From positions 841,961 to 905,960 of the forward strand of contig NZ_BMRY01000002.1 of assembly GCF_014648875.1 (NCBI RefSeq): 64,000 bases of DNA, given 5' to 3'. Source of the DNA: Streptomyces parvus (GTDB lineage: Bacteria > Actinomycetota > Actinomycetes > Streptomycetales > Streptomycetaceae). Both the position numbers and the translations under genes were made by a program. The stretch's first letter is position 1. Each line of letters opens with the position of its first letter. This document shows, piece by piece, positions 1 to 6,833 of this stretch. The notes beneath the pieces are model-generated. The model saw only the letters and a program-made list of their open reading frames with translations. It was not told the origin of the DNA and searched no databases.

Positions 1-814
1 CGGCGACAACCGGCTTCTCGGCGCCGGGCCCCGCGGCGTACGCGGGCGCCCACGGCTCGTCCGCCAGCGCGGGAGCCGTCCGGGCCAGCGCCAGCAGCGC
101 GTCCAGGTCGCACCCGGCGCGCACCCGCTCGCCCATGGCCCGTACGGCGTCCACCGCGTCGCTCTGCCGCTCGGCCACCGGGACCAGACCCAGGTGCCGC
201 GAGGGCGTCGCGACCTGCGGGGCCCGCCGGATCACCCCGAGCACCGGCAAACCCGACTCGTCCAGCGCGTCCCGCAGCAGCGCCTCGTGCCGGTCCGAGG
301 CCACCTTGTTCAGGATCACCCCGCCGATCCGCACCTCCGGGTCCCACGAGGCGAACCCGTGCACCAACGCCGCCACCGACCGGGACTGCGAGGACGCGTC
401 CACCACCAGCACCACGGGCGCCTTGAGCAGCTTCGCCACCTGCGCGGTCGACGCCAGCTCCCCCTGGCCCGCCCGTCGCCCACCACCACCCTGTCCGAGC
501 ACTTCGTGCACTGCTTGAATTCCAGCACCGTCGTACAGCCCCATCACGCCCTCGACCACGGCGAGGTCGCACCCCGCCGACCCGTGCGCGAAGAGCGGGG
601 CGACGAGATCCGTCCCGCACATGTACGCGTCGAGGTTCCGGCCGGGGCGGCCCGTCGCCAGGGAGTGGTAGCCCGGATCGATGTAGTCCGGGCCGACCTT
701 GTGCGGCGAGACGGCGAGACCGCGCGCCGCGAAGGCGGCCATCAGACCGGTGGCGACGGTGGTCTTGCCGCTGCCCGAGGCCGGAGCGGCGATGACCAGT
801 CGGGGCACACTCAC
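1..814 (-). CDS. cobB: Cobyrinate a,c-diamide synthase, partial (C-terminus beyond the window)
   Basis: This is the ATP-dependent amidotransferase that amidates the a and c side chains of the corrin ring, acting in the cytoplasm in cobalamin synthesis. About 271 codons are present and the frame is still open at position 1. The start is GTG at 814, inside the GTGA overlap with the cobO stop, so the two are translationally coupled. Near residues 11-19 there is a P-loop, APASGSGKTT. Family patterns follow: GPDYIDPGYH, GCDLAVVEGVMGLYDG and ASTAQVAKLL then VVLVVDASSQSRS. The GATase domain with its catalytic Cys lies outside the window. A stretch of about 18 codons (470-523) appears inserted after GLYDGA and has poor codon usage in this frame. 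Confidence 0.93.
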   Translation of the reverse strand, partial: MSVPRLVIAAPASGSGKTTVATGLMAAFAARGLAVSPHKVGPDYIDPGYHSLATGRPGRNLDAYMCGTDLVAPLFAHGSAGCDLAVVEGVMGLYDGAGIQAVHEVLGQGGGGRRAGQGELASTAQVAKLLKAPVVLVVDASSQSRSVAALVHGFASWDPEVRIGGVILNKVASDRHEALLRDALDESGLPVLGVIRRAPQVATPSRHLGLVPVAERQSDAVDAVRAMGERVRAGCDLDALLALARTAPALADEPWAPAYAAGPGAEKPVVA

Positions 815-1410
815 CACTCGATGCCCCTCTGGCCCTTCTGCCCCGCGTCCATCGGGTGCTTGACCTTCGACATGTCGGTCACCAGATCGGCGGCCTCGAC
901 GAGCTTGTCGGGCGCGTTGCGGCCGGTGATCACCACATGCTGGGTGCCGGGCCGGTTCCGCATGACCTCGACGACCTCATCGGTGTCGATCCAGCCCCAG
1001 TGCATCGGATAGGCGAACTCGTCGAGCACGTACAGCTTGTACGTCTCGGCCGCCAGGTCGCGCTTGACCTGCTCCCAGCCCTCGCGGGCCTTCTCCTCGT
1101 TGTCGAGCTGGCCGTCGCGCTGGACCCAGGACCAGCCCTCGCCCATCTTGTGCCAGTCGACGGTGCCGCCCTCGCCGCTCGCGCCCAGCACCTTCAGCGC
1201 GTTCTCCTCGCCGACCTTCCACTTCGCCGACTTCACGAACTGGAACACCCCGATCGGCCACCCCTGGTTCCACGCCCGCAGCGCGAGCCCGAAGGCGGCG
1301 GTCGACTTGCCCTTCCCGATGCCCGTGTGGACGAACAGGAGCGGGCGGTTGCGCCGCTGACGGGTGGTGAGCCCGTCGTCCGGCACCGATGTCGGCTGTC
1401 CCTGCGGCAT
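811..1410 (-). CDS. cobO: Cob(I)yrinic acid a,c-diamide adenosyltransferase
   Basis: The enzyme transfers the 5'-deoxyadenosyl group of ATP to cob(I)yrinate a,c-diamide, forming the Co-C bond of adenosylcobalamin. It has 199 residues, normal for the CobO/CobA type. The family-specific P-loop TGIGKGKST lies near residues 29-37, followed by AAFGLALRAWNQGW and VGVFQFVKS-like sequence (PIGVFQFVKS). Later come LYVLDEFAYPMHWGW and VVITGRNAP, both typical of the family. The ATG start overlaps the TAA stop of the upstream chelatase (TAATG), and its own TGA overlaps the start of cobB. It is therefore the fourth gene of a tightly packed corrin operon. The product is cytosolic, and regulation is expected through the cobalamin riboswitch upstream of cobD. 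Confidence 0.97.
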   Translation of the reverse strand: MPQGQPTSVPDDGLTTRQRRNRPLLFVHTGIGKGKSTAAFGLALRAWNQGWPIGVFQFVKSAKWKVGEENALKVLGASGEGGTVDWHKMGEGWSWVQRDGQLDNEEKAREGWEQVKRDLAAETYKLYVLDEFAYPMHWGWIDTDEVVEVMRNRPGTQHVVITGRNAPDKLVEAADLVTDMSKVKHPMDAGQKGQRGIEW

Positions 1411-3446
1411 TAAGCGGCCCTCCCGGCTGCGGTGACGTCCTTGACGAGCCCGGCGATCGAGTCGGCCCGCAGCTCGTCGAGCGTGACGGCGGTGCCTCCC
1501 AGTTCCCGGGCCAGCTCCCCGGCGAGACCGAGGCGCACGTACCCCGACTCGCAGTCCACGACGACGGACGCGGTCCCCTCCGAGCGGTGCAGCCGCCCGG
1601 CCCGCCCCGCGAGCGCCACGGGCTCCGGCCCGCCGGTCGCCCGCCCGTCCGTCACGACGACGAGCAGGGGCCGCCGCGACGGATCGCGCAGCCGCTCCAC
1701 CCGCAGCACGTCATGAGCCTTCAGCAGCCCGGCGGCCAGCGGAGTGCGCCCGCCCGTCGGCAGCGACTCCAGCCGGGCGGCGGCCGCGTCCACGGACGAG
1801 GTCGGCGGCAGCGCCACGTCGGCCTCCTTGCCCCGGAAGGTGACCAGACCGACCTTGTCCCGCCGCTGGTAGGCGTCCAGCAGCAGCGACAGCACGGCCC
1901 CCTTGACCGCGCTCATCCGCTGCCGGGCCGCCATCGACCCGGACGCGTCCACGACGAACAGCACGAGGTTGCCCTCACGCCCCTCCCGGGTCGCCTGCCG
2001 CAGATCGTCCCGCCGCACCACCAGCCCGCGCCCACTGCGCCCGCGCGCACGCTGGTGCGGGGCGGCGGCCTGCACGGTGGCGGCCAGGTGCAACTTGGTC
2101 AGCGCGCCCTGCGGCCGGACCGCTCCTGTGGTCCGACCATGCTCGGTGCGGGCCCGGGAGCGCCGCCCCGCGGCGCCTTCGCCGAGCCCCGGCACGCTGA
2201 GCATCTTCGTCCGGAACGGTTCGGCGGCGGCCACGGGCTGCTGCTCGCCACCGGCGGGCTGTCCGGGCGTGTCGGGCGCGCTCCCGGGGGCCGGGGACGA
2301 CGTGTCCTCACTCTGCGAGGCCGACGGCGGAGTGCGGTCACCATCGGCCTGGGGCGGCACACCCCCGCCCCCACCGCCGTCGCCCCCGCCATCGGGCCCG
2401 GGATCGGGATCGTCGTCGTCGCTCCCGTCCTCCTGCGGGCCGGCCTCGTCCAGCGTCTGGTCGAGCTTGTCCTCGTCCAGACCGGGCGCGTCGAACGGGT
2501 TGCGCCGCCGCCGGTGGGGGAGGGCCAGCAGGGCGGCCTGCCGTACGTCGTCGGCGGTGACCTCCTCGCGGCCCGCCCAGGCGGCGAGCGCGGTGGCGGT
2601 ACGGGCCATCACGATGTCGGCCCGCATCCCGTCGACCTCGAACGCGGCGCAGGTCGCGGCGATCTGCCGCAGCACGCCGTCGCTCAGCACGACCCGGGGC
2701 AGCAGGACCCGCGCGGCGGCGATCCGCTCACGCAGGGCGCCCTCCTCCCCGGCCCAGCGCGCGGCGAAGCCCTCCGGGTCGTCGTCGTACGCGAGCCGGC
2801 GCCGCACGACCTCGACCCGCTCGTCGGTGTCCCGGGACGCGGAGACCTCCACGGTCAGCCCGAACCGGTCCAGCAACTGCGGCCGCAGCTCGCCCTCTTC
2901 CGGGTTCATCGTTCCGACCAGCAGGAACCTTGCCGCATGCCGTACGGAGACGCCCTCGCGCTCGACGTACGAGGCACCCATGGCCGCCGCGTCCAGCAGC
3001 AGGTCCACCAGGTGGTCGTGGAGGAGGTTGACCTCGTCGACGTACAGGATCCCGCGGTGCGCGTCGGCCAGCAGCCCCGGCTCGAACGCCTTCACGCCCT
3101 CCGAGAGAGCCCGCTCGATGTCGAGTGCCCCCACGAGCCGGTCCTCGGACGCCCCGACGGGCAGCTCCACGGTCCGCGCCGGACGCGTCACCCCGGCCGC
3201 CTCCGCGTGCGGCCCGTCAGGACACGCCGGATCGGGGGAGCCGGGGTCACAGGAGAACCGGCACCCGGGTACGACGGGGACCTCGGGCATCAGCGCGGCG
3301 AGCGCCCGCACGGCGGTGGACTTGGCGGTCCCCTTCTCACCGCGCACGAGCACACCGCCTACGGCCGGACTGACGGCGTTCAGCAACAGCCCGAGCCGCA
3401 GGTCGTCCTGCCCGACGATCGCGGTGAAGGGATACGGCGTACTCAC
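1410..3446 (-). CDS. Putative cobaltochelatase, fused AAA+ and von Willebrand A subunits (BchI/BchD-like)
   Basis: This protein combines the I-type AAA+ motor and the D-type metal-binding subunit that help a large CobN-like subunit insert Co2+ into the corrin ring. It has 678 residues. The AAA+ domain shows Walker A GEKGTAKST (about 36-44) and Walker B GILYVDEVNLL (about 132-142). A proline/acid/Gly-rich linker (about 330-430, with runs of D and G) separates it from the vWA domain, whose MIDAS motif DASGS is at about 500-504, followed by TPLAAGL and VVVTDGRA. The GTG start overlaps the cobQ stop (GTGA). No CobN subunit gene is visible in the window. A magnesium chelatase role is unlikely in this non-photosynthetic context. 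Confidence 0.9.
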   Translation of the reverse strand: MSTPYPFTAIVGQDDLRLGLLLNAVSPAVGGVLVRGEKGTAKSTAVRALAALMPEVPVVPGCRFSCDPGSPDPACPDGPHAEAAGVTRPARTVELPVGASEDRLVGALDIERALSEGVKAFEPGLLADAHRGILYVDEVNLLHDHLVDLLLDAAAMGASYVEREGVSVRHAARFLLVGTMNPEEGELRPQLLDRFGLTVEVSASRDTDERVEVVRRRLAYDDDPEGFAARWAGEEGALRERIAAARVLLPRVVLSDGVLRQIAATCAAFEVDGMRADIVMARTATALAAWAGREEVTADDVRQAALLALPHRRRRNPFDAPGLDEDKLDQTLDEAGPQEDGSDDDDPDPGPDGGGDGGGGGGVPPQADGDRTPPSASQSEDTSSPAPGSAPDTPGQPAGGEQQPVAAAEPFRTKMLSVPGLGEGAAGRRSRARTEHGRTTGAVRPQGALTKLHLAATVQAAAPHQRARGRSGRGLVVRRDDLRQATREGREGNLVLFVVDASGSMAARQRMSAVKGAVLSLLLDAYQRRDKVGLVTFRGKEADVALPPTSSVDAAAARLESLPTGGRTPLAAGLLKAHDVLRVERLRDPSRRPLLVVVTDGRATGGPEPVALAGRAGRLHRSEGTASVVVDCESGYVRLGLAGELARELGGTAVTLDELRADSIAGLVKDVTAAGRAA

Positions 3447-5098
3447 AAGGCCTCCTCGTCGACATGCTGTTCAGCTTCTTGCCCGAGCCCGTCGGGCGTG
3501 GCTCCCGCGGACCCGGCAATGTCAAGCCCCTCCGGCGATTGAGGAGCGGGGTCCGGGGCAGCGCCCCGGCTCTCCGGTCCACCCGCTCCCAACGGCGGCG
3601 CCCCCGGCGGCACGAACGGCAACCCAGCCGGAGCACCCCCCTCGATCAACCCCCACAACGCATCCGTGTCCGCATGCTCCTCCACCAGATCCCCGAGCCG
3701 ATCCAGCTGCTCCTCCCGCAGCACCCCGAAACTCGTGTCCGGCGCGGGAACGAACCGCCGCCCGGCGGCCCGGGCCACCTCCACCAGGAACCGCCGCCGG
3801 AACGCATCGCTCTCCAGCGACCCGTGCCAGTGCGTCCCCCACACCGCCCCCACCCGGCACCCGTCCAGGAACGGCTCACCGCCCCGTACGTCGGCCACCC
3901 CGTGGTGGATCTCGTACCCCTCCACGGGCTCGCCCAGCGCCGAACCGACCGGCCGCGCCAGCGTCTTGTCCCGGTCGAAGCGAATCCGTACGGGAAGGAC
4001 CCCCAGCCCGTCCACGACCCCCGCCCGCGACTCCACCTCGTCCTCGATGCGCTCACCGAGCACCTGGAACCCGCCGCAGATCCCCAGCACCGGACGCCCC
4101 TCGGCCGCCCGCCGCACCAGCGCGTCCGCGAGCCCGCGCTCACGCAGCCAGGCCAGCGCCTTCACCGTGCCGCGCGTCCCCGGCACGATCACCAGGTCCG
4201 CGTCGGCCAGCTCCTCCGCCCGGTCCACGAACCGCACGACGACGCCCGGTTCGGCCGCCAGCGCGTCCACGTCCGTGAAGTTGGACATCAACGGCACCGC
4301 GCAGACCGCGACCCGCAGCACGTCCCCCCCGTGGGGCGGCGCCACGACCGACTCCCGCACCGCACCCCGCAGGGAGACCCGCAGACCGTCCTCCTCGTCG
4401 ATGCCGAGCCCATGGGCGTACGGCAGCACCCCGTACGTCCGCCGCCCGGTCAGCCCGTACAGCATGTCGAGCCCCGGCTCCAGCAGCGAGACGTCGCCCC
4501 GGAACTTGTTCACCAGATAGCCCGCGACCAGCGACTGGTCCTGTGCGCTCAGCAGCGCCGTCGTCCCGAAGAACGAGGCGAAGACCCCGCCCCGGTCGAT
4601 GTCCCCGACGACCAGCACGGGGAAGCGGGCGGCCCGCGCGATGCCCATGTTCACGATGTCGGTGCGCCGGAGGTTGATCTCGGCGGGGGAGCCCGCCCCC
4701 TCGCAGATCACCGCGTCGTACGTCGACCGCAGCTGCTCCAGGCAGTCCGTGACCGTGCCGAGCAGCGCCTCCTGACGGCCCCCGTGGTACCCGCGGGCGC
4801 TCATCTCGCCGACCGGCTTCCCCATCAGGACGACCTGGCTGGACCGGTCGCTGCCGGGCTTCAGCAGCACCGGGTTCATCAGGGCCGTCGGCTCCACCCG
4901 GGCGGCCTGCGCCTGCATCGCCTGGGCGCGCCCGATCTCCGCGCCCTCACGGGTCACAAAGGAGTTGAGGGACATGTTCTGCGCCTTGAACGGCGCGACC
5001 TTCACCCCCCGGCGCACCAGCCAGCGGCAGATCCCCGCGGTGACGACGCTCTTGCCCGCGTCCGACGTGGTGCCCGCGACCAGCAGCCCGCCGCTCAT
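3443..5098 (-). CDS. cobQ: Adenosylcobyric acid synthase (glutamine-hydrolysing)
   Basis: CobQ amidates the b, d, e and g side chains of adenosylcobyrinate a,c-diamide. The chosen ATG at 5098 gives 551 residues and the family N-terminus MSGGLLVAGTTSDAGKS, with its nucleotide loop at residues 9-17, then VAPFKAQNMSLNSF. The C-terminal class I GATase domain shows GICGGFQVLGE, with the nucleophile Cys near 341, and the His-containing THWHG near 422. The last 65 or so residues (after about 486) are Pro/Gly/Ala-rich and outside the normal family length. They are encoded partly by an extragenic-type repeat at 3526-3570. The start lies within an ATGA overlap with a 16-codon minicistron that bridges from cobD. 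Confidence 0.96.
   Translation of the reverse strand: MSGGLLVAGTTSDAGKSVVTAGICRWLVRRGVKVAPFKAQNMSLNSFVTREGAEIGRAQAMQAQAARVEPTALMNPVLLKPGSDRSSQVVLMGKPVGEMSARGYHGGRQEALLGTVTDCLEQLRSTYDAVICEGAGSPAEINLRRTDIVNMGIARAARFPVLVVGDIDRGGVFASFFGTTALLSAQDQSLVAGYLVNKFRGDVSLLEPGLDMLYGLTGRRTYGVLPYAHGLGIDEEDGLRVSLRGAVRESVVAPPHGGDVLRVAVCAVPLMSNFTDVDALAAEPGVVVRFVDRAEELADADLVIVPGTRGTVKALAWLRERGLADALVRRAAEGRPVLGICGGFQVLGERIEDEVESRAGVVDGLGVLPVRIRFDRDKTLARPVGSALGEPVEGYEIHHGVADVRGGEPFLDGCRVGAVWGTHWHGSLESDAFRRRFLVEVARAAGRRFVPAPDTSFGVLREEQLDRLGDLVEEHADTDALWGLIEGGAPAGLPFVPPGAPPLGAGGPESRGAAPDPAPQSPEGLDIAGSAGATPDGLGQEAEQHVDEEAL
3526..3570. repeat. Streptomyces extragenic-type repeat embedded in the 3' end of cobQ
   Basis: The plus strand reads CCCCTCCGGCGATTGAGGAG followed by CGGGGTCCGGGG and CGCCCCGG arms. 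The core TCCGGCG-TTGAGGA is shared with the three copies at 56100-56308. Such elements normally lie between genes. Here the element is read as coding sequence for the CobQ tail (residues around PEGLDIAG). Confidence 0.7.
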
Positions 5099-5145
5099 GC
5101 CCGTCCCCGTTCGCGTACCGCACGCGACTGCGCCCCACCGCTCAT
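5095..5145 (-). CDS. 16-residue minicistron bridging cobD and cobQ
   Basis: The ATG at 5145 overlaps the cobD stop (ATGA). Sixteen codons later its own TGA overlaps the cobQ ATG (ATGA again). The peptide would be MSGGAQSRAVRERGRA. It exists because the block GGGGACGGGCATGAGCGG is present twice, 47 bp apart, so the start region of cobQ is tandemly duplicated out of frame. The peptide probably has no function of its own. Its likely role is to carry ribosomes from the cobD stop to the cobQ start. Confidence 0.5.
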   Translation of the reverse strand: MSGGAQSRAVRERGRA

Positions 5146-6137
5146 GCCCGTCCCCGCTTCCGTCCTGTCGACGACCGTCCCGCGACCGACCGCCGCGCGA
5201 CCAGGTGGCCCGCCGCCAGCCGGCCCGCCACGCACACGCCCAGAGCCAGCGCACTCACCCGGCGCGACAGCCGCACCGCGCGCTCGATGTCCGCGCCCCG
5301 CACATCCCGCCCGGCCGCCCCGTTCAGCACGGGCCGGTGCTCGACGCGCCCCGCGTACGCGAGCGTGCCGCCCAGCCGTACGCCGAGCGCCCCCGCGAAC
5401 GCCGCCTCCACCGGGCCCGCGTTCGGGCTCGGGTGGCGGTGCGCGTCCGCCTTCCAGGCGCGTACGGCCCGGGCGGGCCGCCCGCCGCCCGCCACGGCCA
5501 GCGCGGCCGTCAGCCGGGCGCCCGGCCATCCCGCCACGTCGTCCAGGCGGGCCGAGGCCCAGCCGTAGCGGCGGTAGCGGGGCGACTTGTGGCCGACCAT
5601 CGCGTCCAGCGTGTTCACCGCCCGGAAGCCGACGAGCCCCGGCACCCCGCCGATCGCCCCCCACACCAGCGCGCCGACGACGGCGTCCGAGGTGTTCTCG
5701 GCGACCGACTCCACGACCGCGCGGGCGATCCCCGGCGCGTCCAGGGAGTGCGGATCGCGCCCGCACAGATGCGGCAGCCGCTCCCGGGCCACCTCCAGGT
5801 CCCCGGCGGCGAGTGCGCCCCCGATGGCGCGGGCCTCCCGGCCCAGCGACGTACCGCCGACGACGGACCAGGCGGTGGCGGCGGTCAGCGCGACGGCGAG
5901 CGCCGGGCGTCCCCGAACGGCGCGGGCGGTCAGCGCGGCGGCCCCCACGGCGCCTCCGGCGCACACCAGGGTGTGCAGCGCGCCCCGGCCACGGTCGTCA
6001 CGCCACAACAGGGACTCGACCCGCGCCGCGGCGCGCCCGAAGCCGGCGACGGGGTGGCCCCGCCGCGGATCGCCGAACAGCGCGTCGGCGACCATTCCCG
6101 CCGTGGCGCCGTACACGAAGATGCGATCGGCACGCAC
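5142..6137 (-). CDS. cobD: Adenosylcobinamide-phosphate synthase (CbiB/CobD family)
   Basis: This integral membrane protein attaches the aminopropanol (phosphate) arm to adenosylcobyric acid. It has 331 residues with several hydrophobic segments (for example around residues 60-85 and the C-terminal LALGVCVAGRLAAGHLVA). Typical family sequences are seen: DALFGDPRRGHPVAGFG near the N-terminus, then VVESVAENTSDAVVGALVWG, GVPGLVGFRAVNTLDAMVGH and PNAGPVEAAFAGALGVRLGG. It starts with GTG at 6137, with no strong ribosome site of its own; a 30-codon leader ORF ends 3 bases upstream and may supply coupled translation. It is the first structural gene of the riboswitch-controlled cob operon. Confidence 0.95.
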   Translation of the reverse strand: MRADRIFVYGATAGMVADALFGDPRRGHPVAGFGRAAARVESLLWRDDRGRGALHTLVCAGGAVGAAALTARAVRGRPALAVALTAATAWSVVGGTSLGREARAIGGALAAGDLEVARERLPHLCGRDPHSLDAPGIARAVVESVAENTSDAVVGALVWGAIGGVPGLVGFRAVNTLDAMVGHKSPRYRRYGWASARLDDVAGWPGARLTAALAVAGGGRPARAVRAWKADAHRHPSPNAGPVEAAFAGALGVRLGGTLAYAGRVEHRPVLNGAAGRDVRGADIERAVRLSRRVSALALGVCVAGRLAAGHLVARRSVAGRSSTGRKRGRA

Positions 6138-6140
6138 GGG

Positions 6141-6233
6141 TCAGCCCGTCGTGGAAAGAGGCGATCCGGCACGGAGGGCCACATGAAGGGGCACAGGAAG
6201 CGGCGCGGGGAACGGCGCACGGCGGCCGGGCAT
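6141..6233 (-). CDS. 30-residue leader ORF between cobalamin riboswitch and cobD
   Basis: This ORF runs from ATG at 6233 to TGA at 6141 and ends three bases before the cobD GTG. It has a better ribosome-binding site (GAGGA about 8 bases upstream) than cobD itself. The predicted peptide starts MPGRRAPFPAPLPVPL and has no recognisable domain. The binding site abuts a small hairpin (CAGGG/CCCTG at 6250-6265) that could be the riboswitch expression platform. The riboswitch might therefore gate translation of this ORF and pass the effect on to cobD. Its coding status is inferred only from position and the binding site. Confidence 0.45.
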   Translation of the reverse strand: MPGRRAPFPAPLPVPLHVALRAGSPLSTTG

Positions 6234-6269
6234 GGCGTAGGTCCTCACTCAGGGTCCGCGCCCTGGTTC

Positions 6270-6465
6270 GACGTGACCGGCGACGAGAGTCTCCTGGCTC
6301 CCGGATCCGCAGTTCCCCCGGCCTTCCAGCCCGCGTACCGCGAGCCGTGACGTCCGGTGTGGGGGAGTGCTCCCCGGTGACAGTGGCGGGACCGCGCCGG
6401 ATTCGCACCGGCTTCCTCTGCTGTCGCCGTAAATGGCTCCGGCAGTCCACCACGCCCCGAGAACA
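6270..6465 (-). ncRNA. Cobalamin (AdoCbl) riboswitch
   Basis: On the minus strand the leader contains the core GAAGCCGGTGCGAATCCGGC, then GCGGTCCCGCCACTGT, and further down the B12 box GAGCCAGGAGACTC (6289-6303). These are hallmark segments of the cobalamin aptamer, in the expected order and spacing. It precedes the leader ORF and cobD and so should repress the cob operon when adenosylcobalamin is abundant. The hairpin CAGGG-N6-CCCTG at 6250-6265, next to the GAGGAC ribosome site, fits a translational expression platform. The 5' boundary is approximate. Confidence 0.93.
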
Positions 6466-6529
6466 GCCGTCAACTCGCTGTTGACCTGCGGGGCTCCATT
6501 GTGGGCGGACGCACACACGGACGCGCATC

Positions 6530-6559
6530 GGGCCGGACACACGAGGGTGTGTCCGGCCC
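6530..6559 (-). terminator. Hairpin terminator after the phosphate transporter operon
   Basis: A perfect 13-bp stem (GGGCCGGACACAC / GTGTGTCCGGCCC) with a GAGG loop lies downstream of the minus-strand gene at 6591. It has no T-run, as is common for Streptomyces. It also insulates the cob riboswitch transcript. Confidence 0.75.
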
Positions 6560-6590
6560 GAAGGAGTGCGAGGAACGCGGGGAAACGGGG

Positions 6591-6821
6591 TCAGGCGACG
6601 ATCAGGTAGATCCCGTACGAGACCGCCGCCACGCACAGCCCGAAGCAGGTGTACGCGCCGGTGCGCGCCAGCGCGGCCGACCCGCCGGAGGCGCTGCCTC
6701 CGGCCGTCGCGGACTGCTTGGAGAGGGCGACGATGCCCAGGGTGAAGAGGCCGACCAGCGCGACGGTGACCACGAGGCTGACACCGAAGACGGAGGCGAG
6801 GGCTGCCCAGTCGATTTTCAT
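6591..6821 (-). CDS. Small membrane protein linked to the PiT transporter
   Basis: The 76-residue protein has two hydrophobic segments: about residues 8-34 (FGVSLVVTVALVGLFTLGIV) and about 54-75 (TGAYTCFGLCVAAVSYGIYL). A Ser/Gly/Ala linker separates them. It follows the phosphate transporter gene by only 12 bp on the same strand, so it is very probably co-transcribed and PhoP-controlled. Small membrane proteins next to PiT genes are conserved in actinobacteria as far as I recall, which suggests an accessory or stabilising role. I recognise no characterised family, and the function is inferred only from the operon. Confidence 0.8.
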   Translation of the reverse strand: MKIDWAALASVFGVSLVVTVALVGLFTLGIVALSKQSATAGGSASGGSAALARTGAYTCFGLCVAAVSYGIYLIVA

Positions 6822-6833
6822 GCGGATGTGTCC

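Noticed and set aside
5930..6220. 96-codon minus-strand frame starting in the riboswitch-cobD gap
   Set aside because: It overlaps cobD in another frame and is Arg-rich. The 30-codon leader ORF and cobD GTG explain the region better.
1389..6484. Very long plus-strand open frames (717, 791 and 1006 codons) opposite the cob operon
   Set aside because: They are antisense shadows caused by high G+C. Their products are Arg/Pro-rich with no domains, while the minus-strand genes have clear families.
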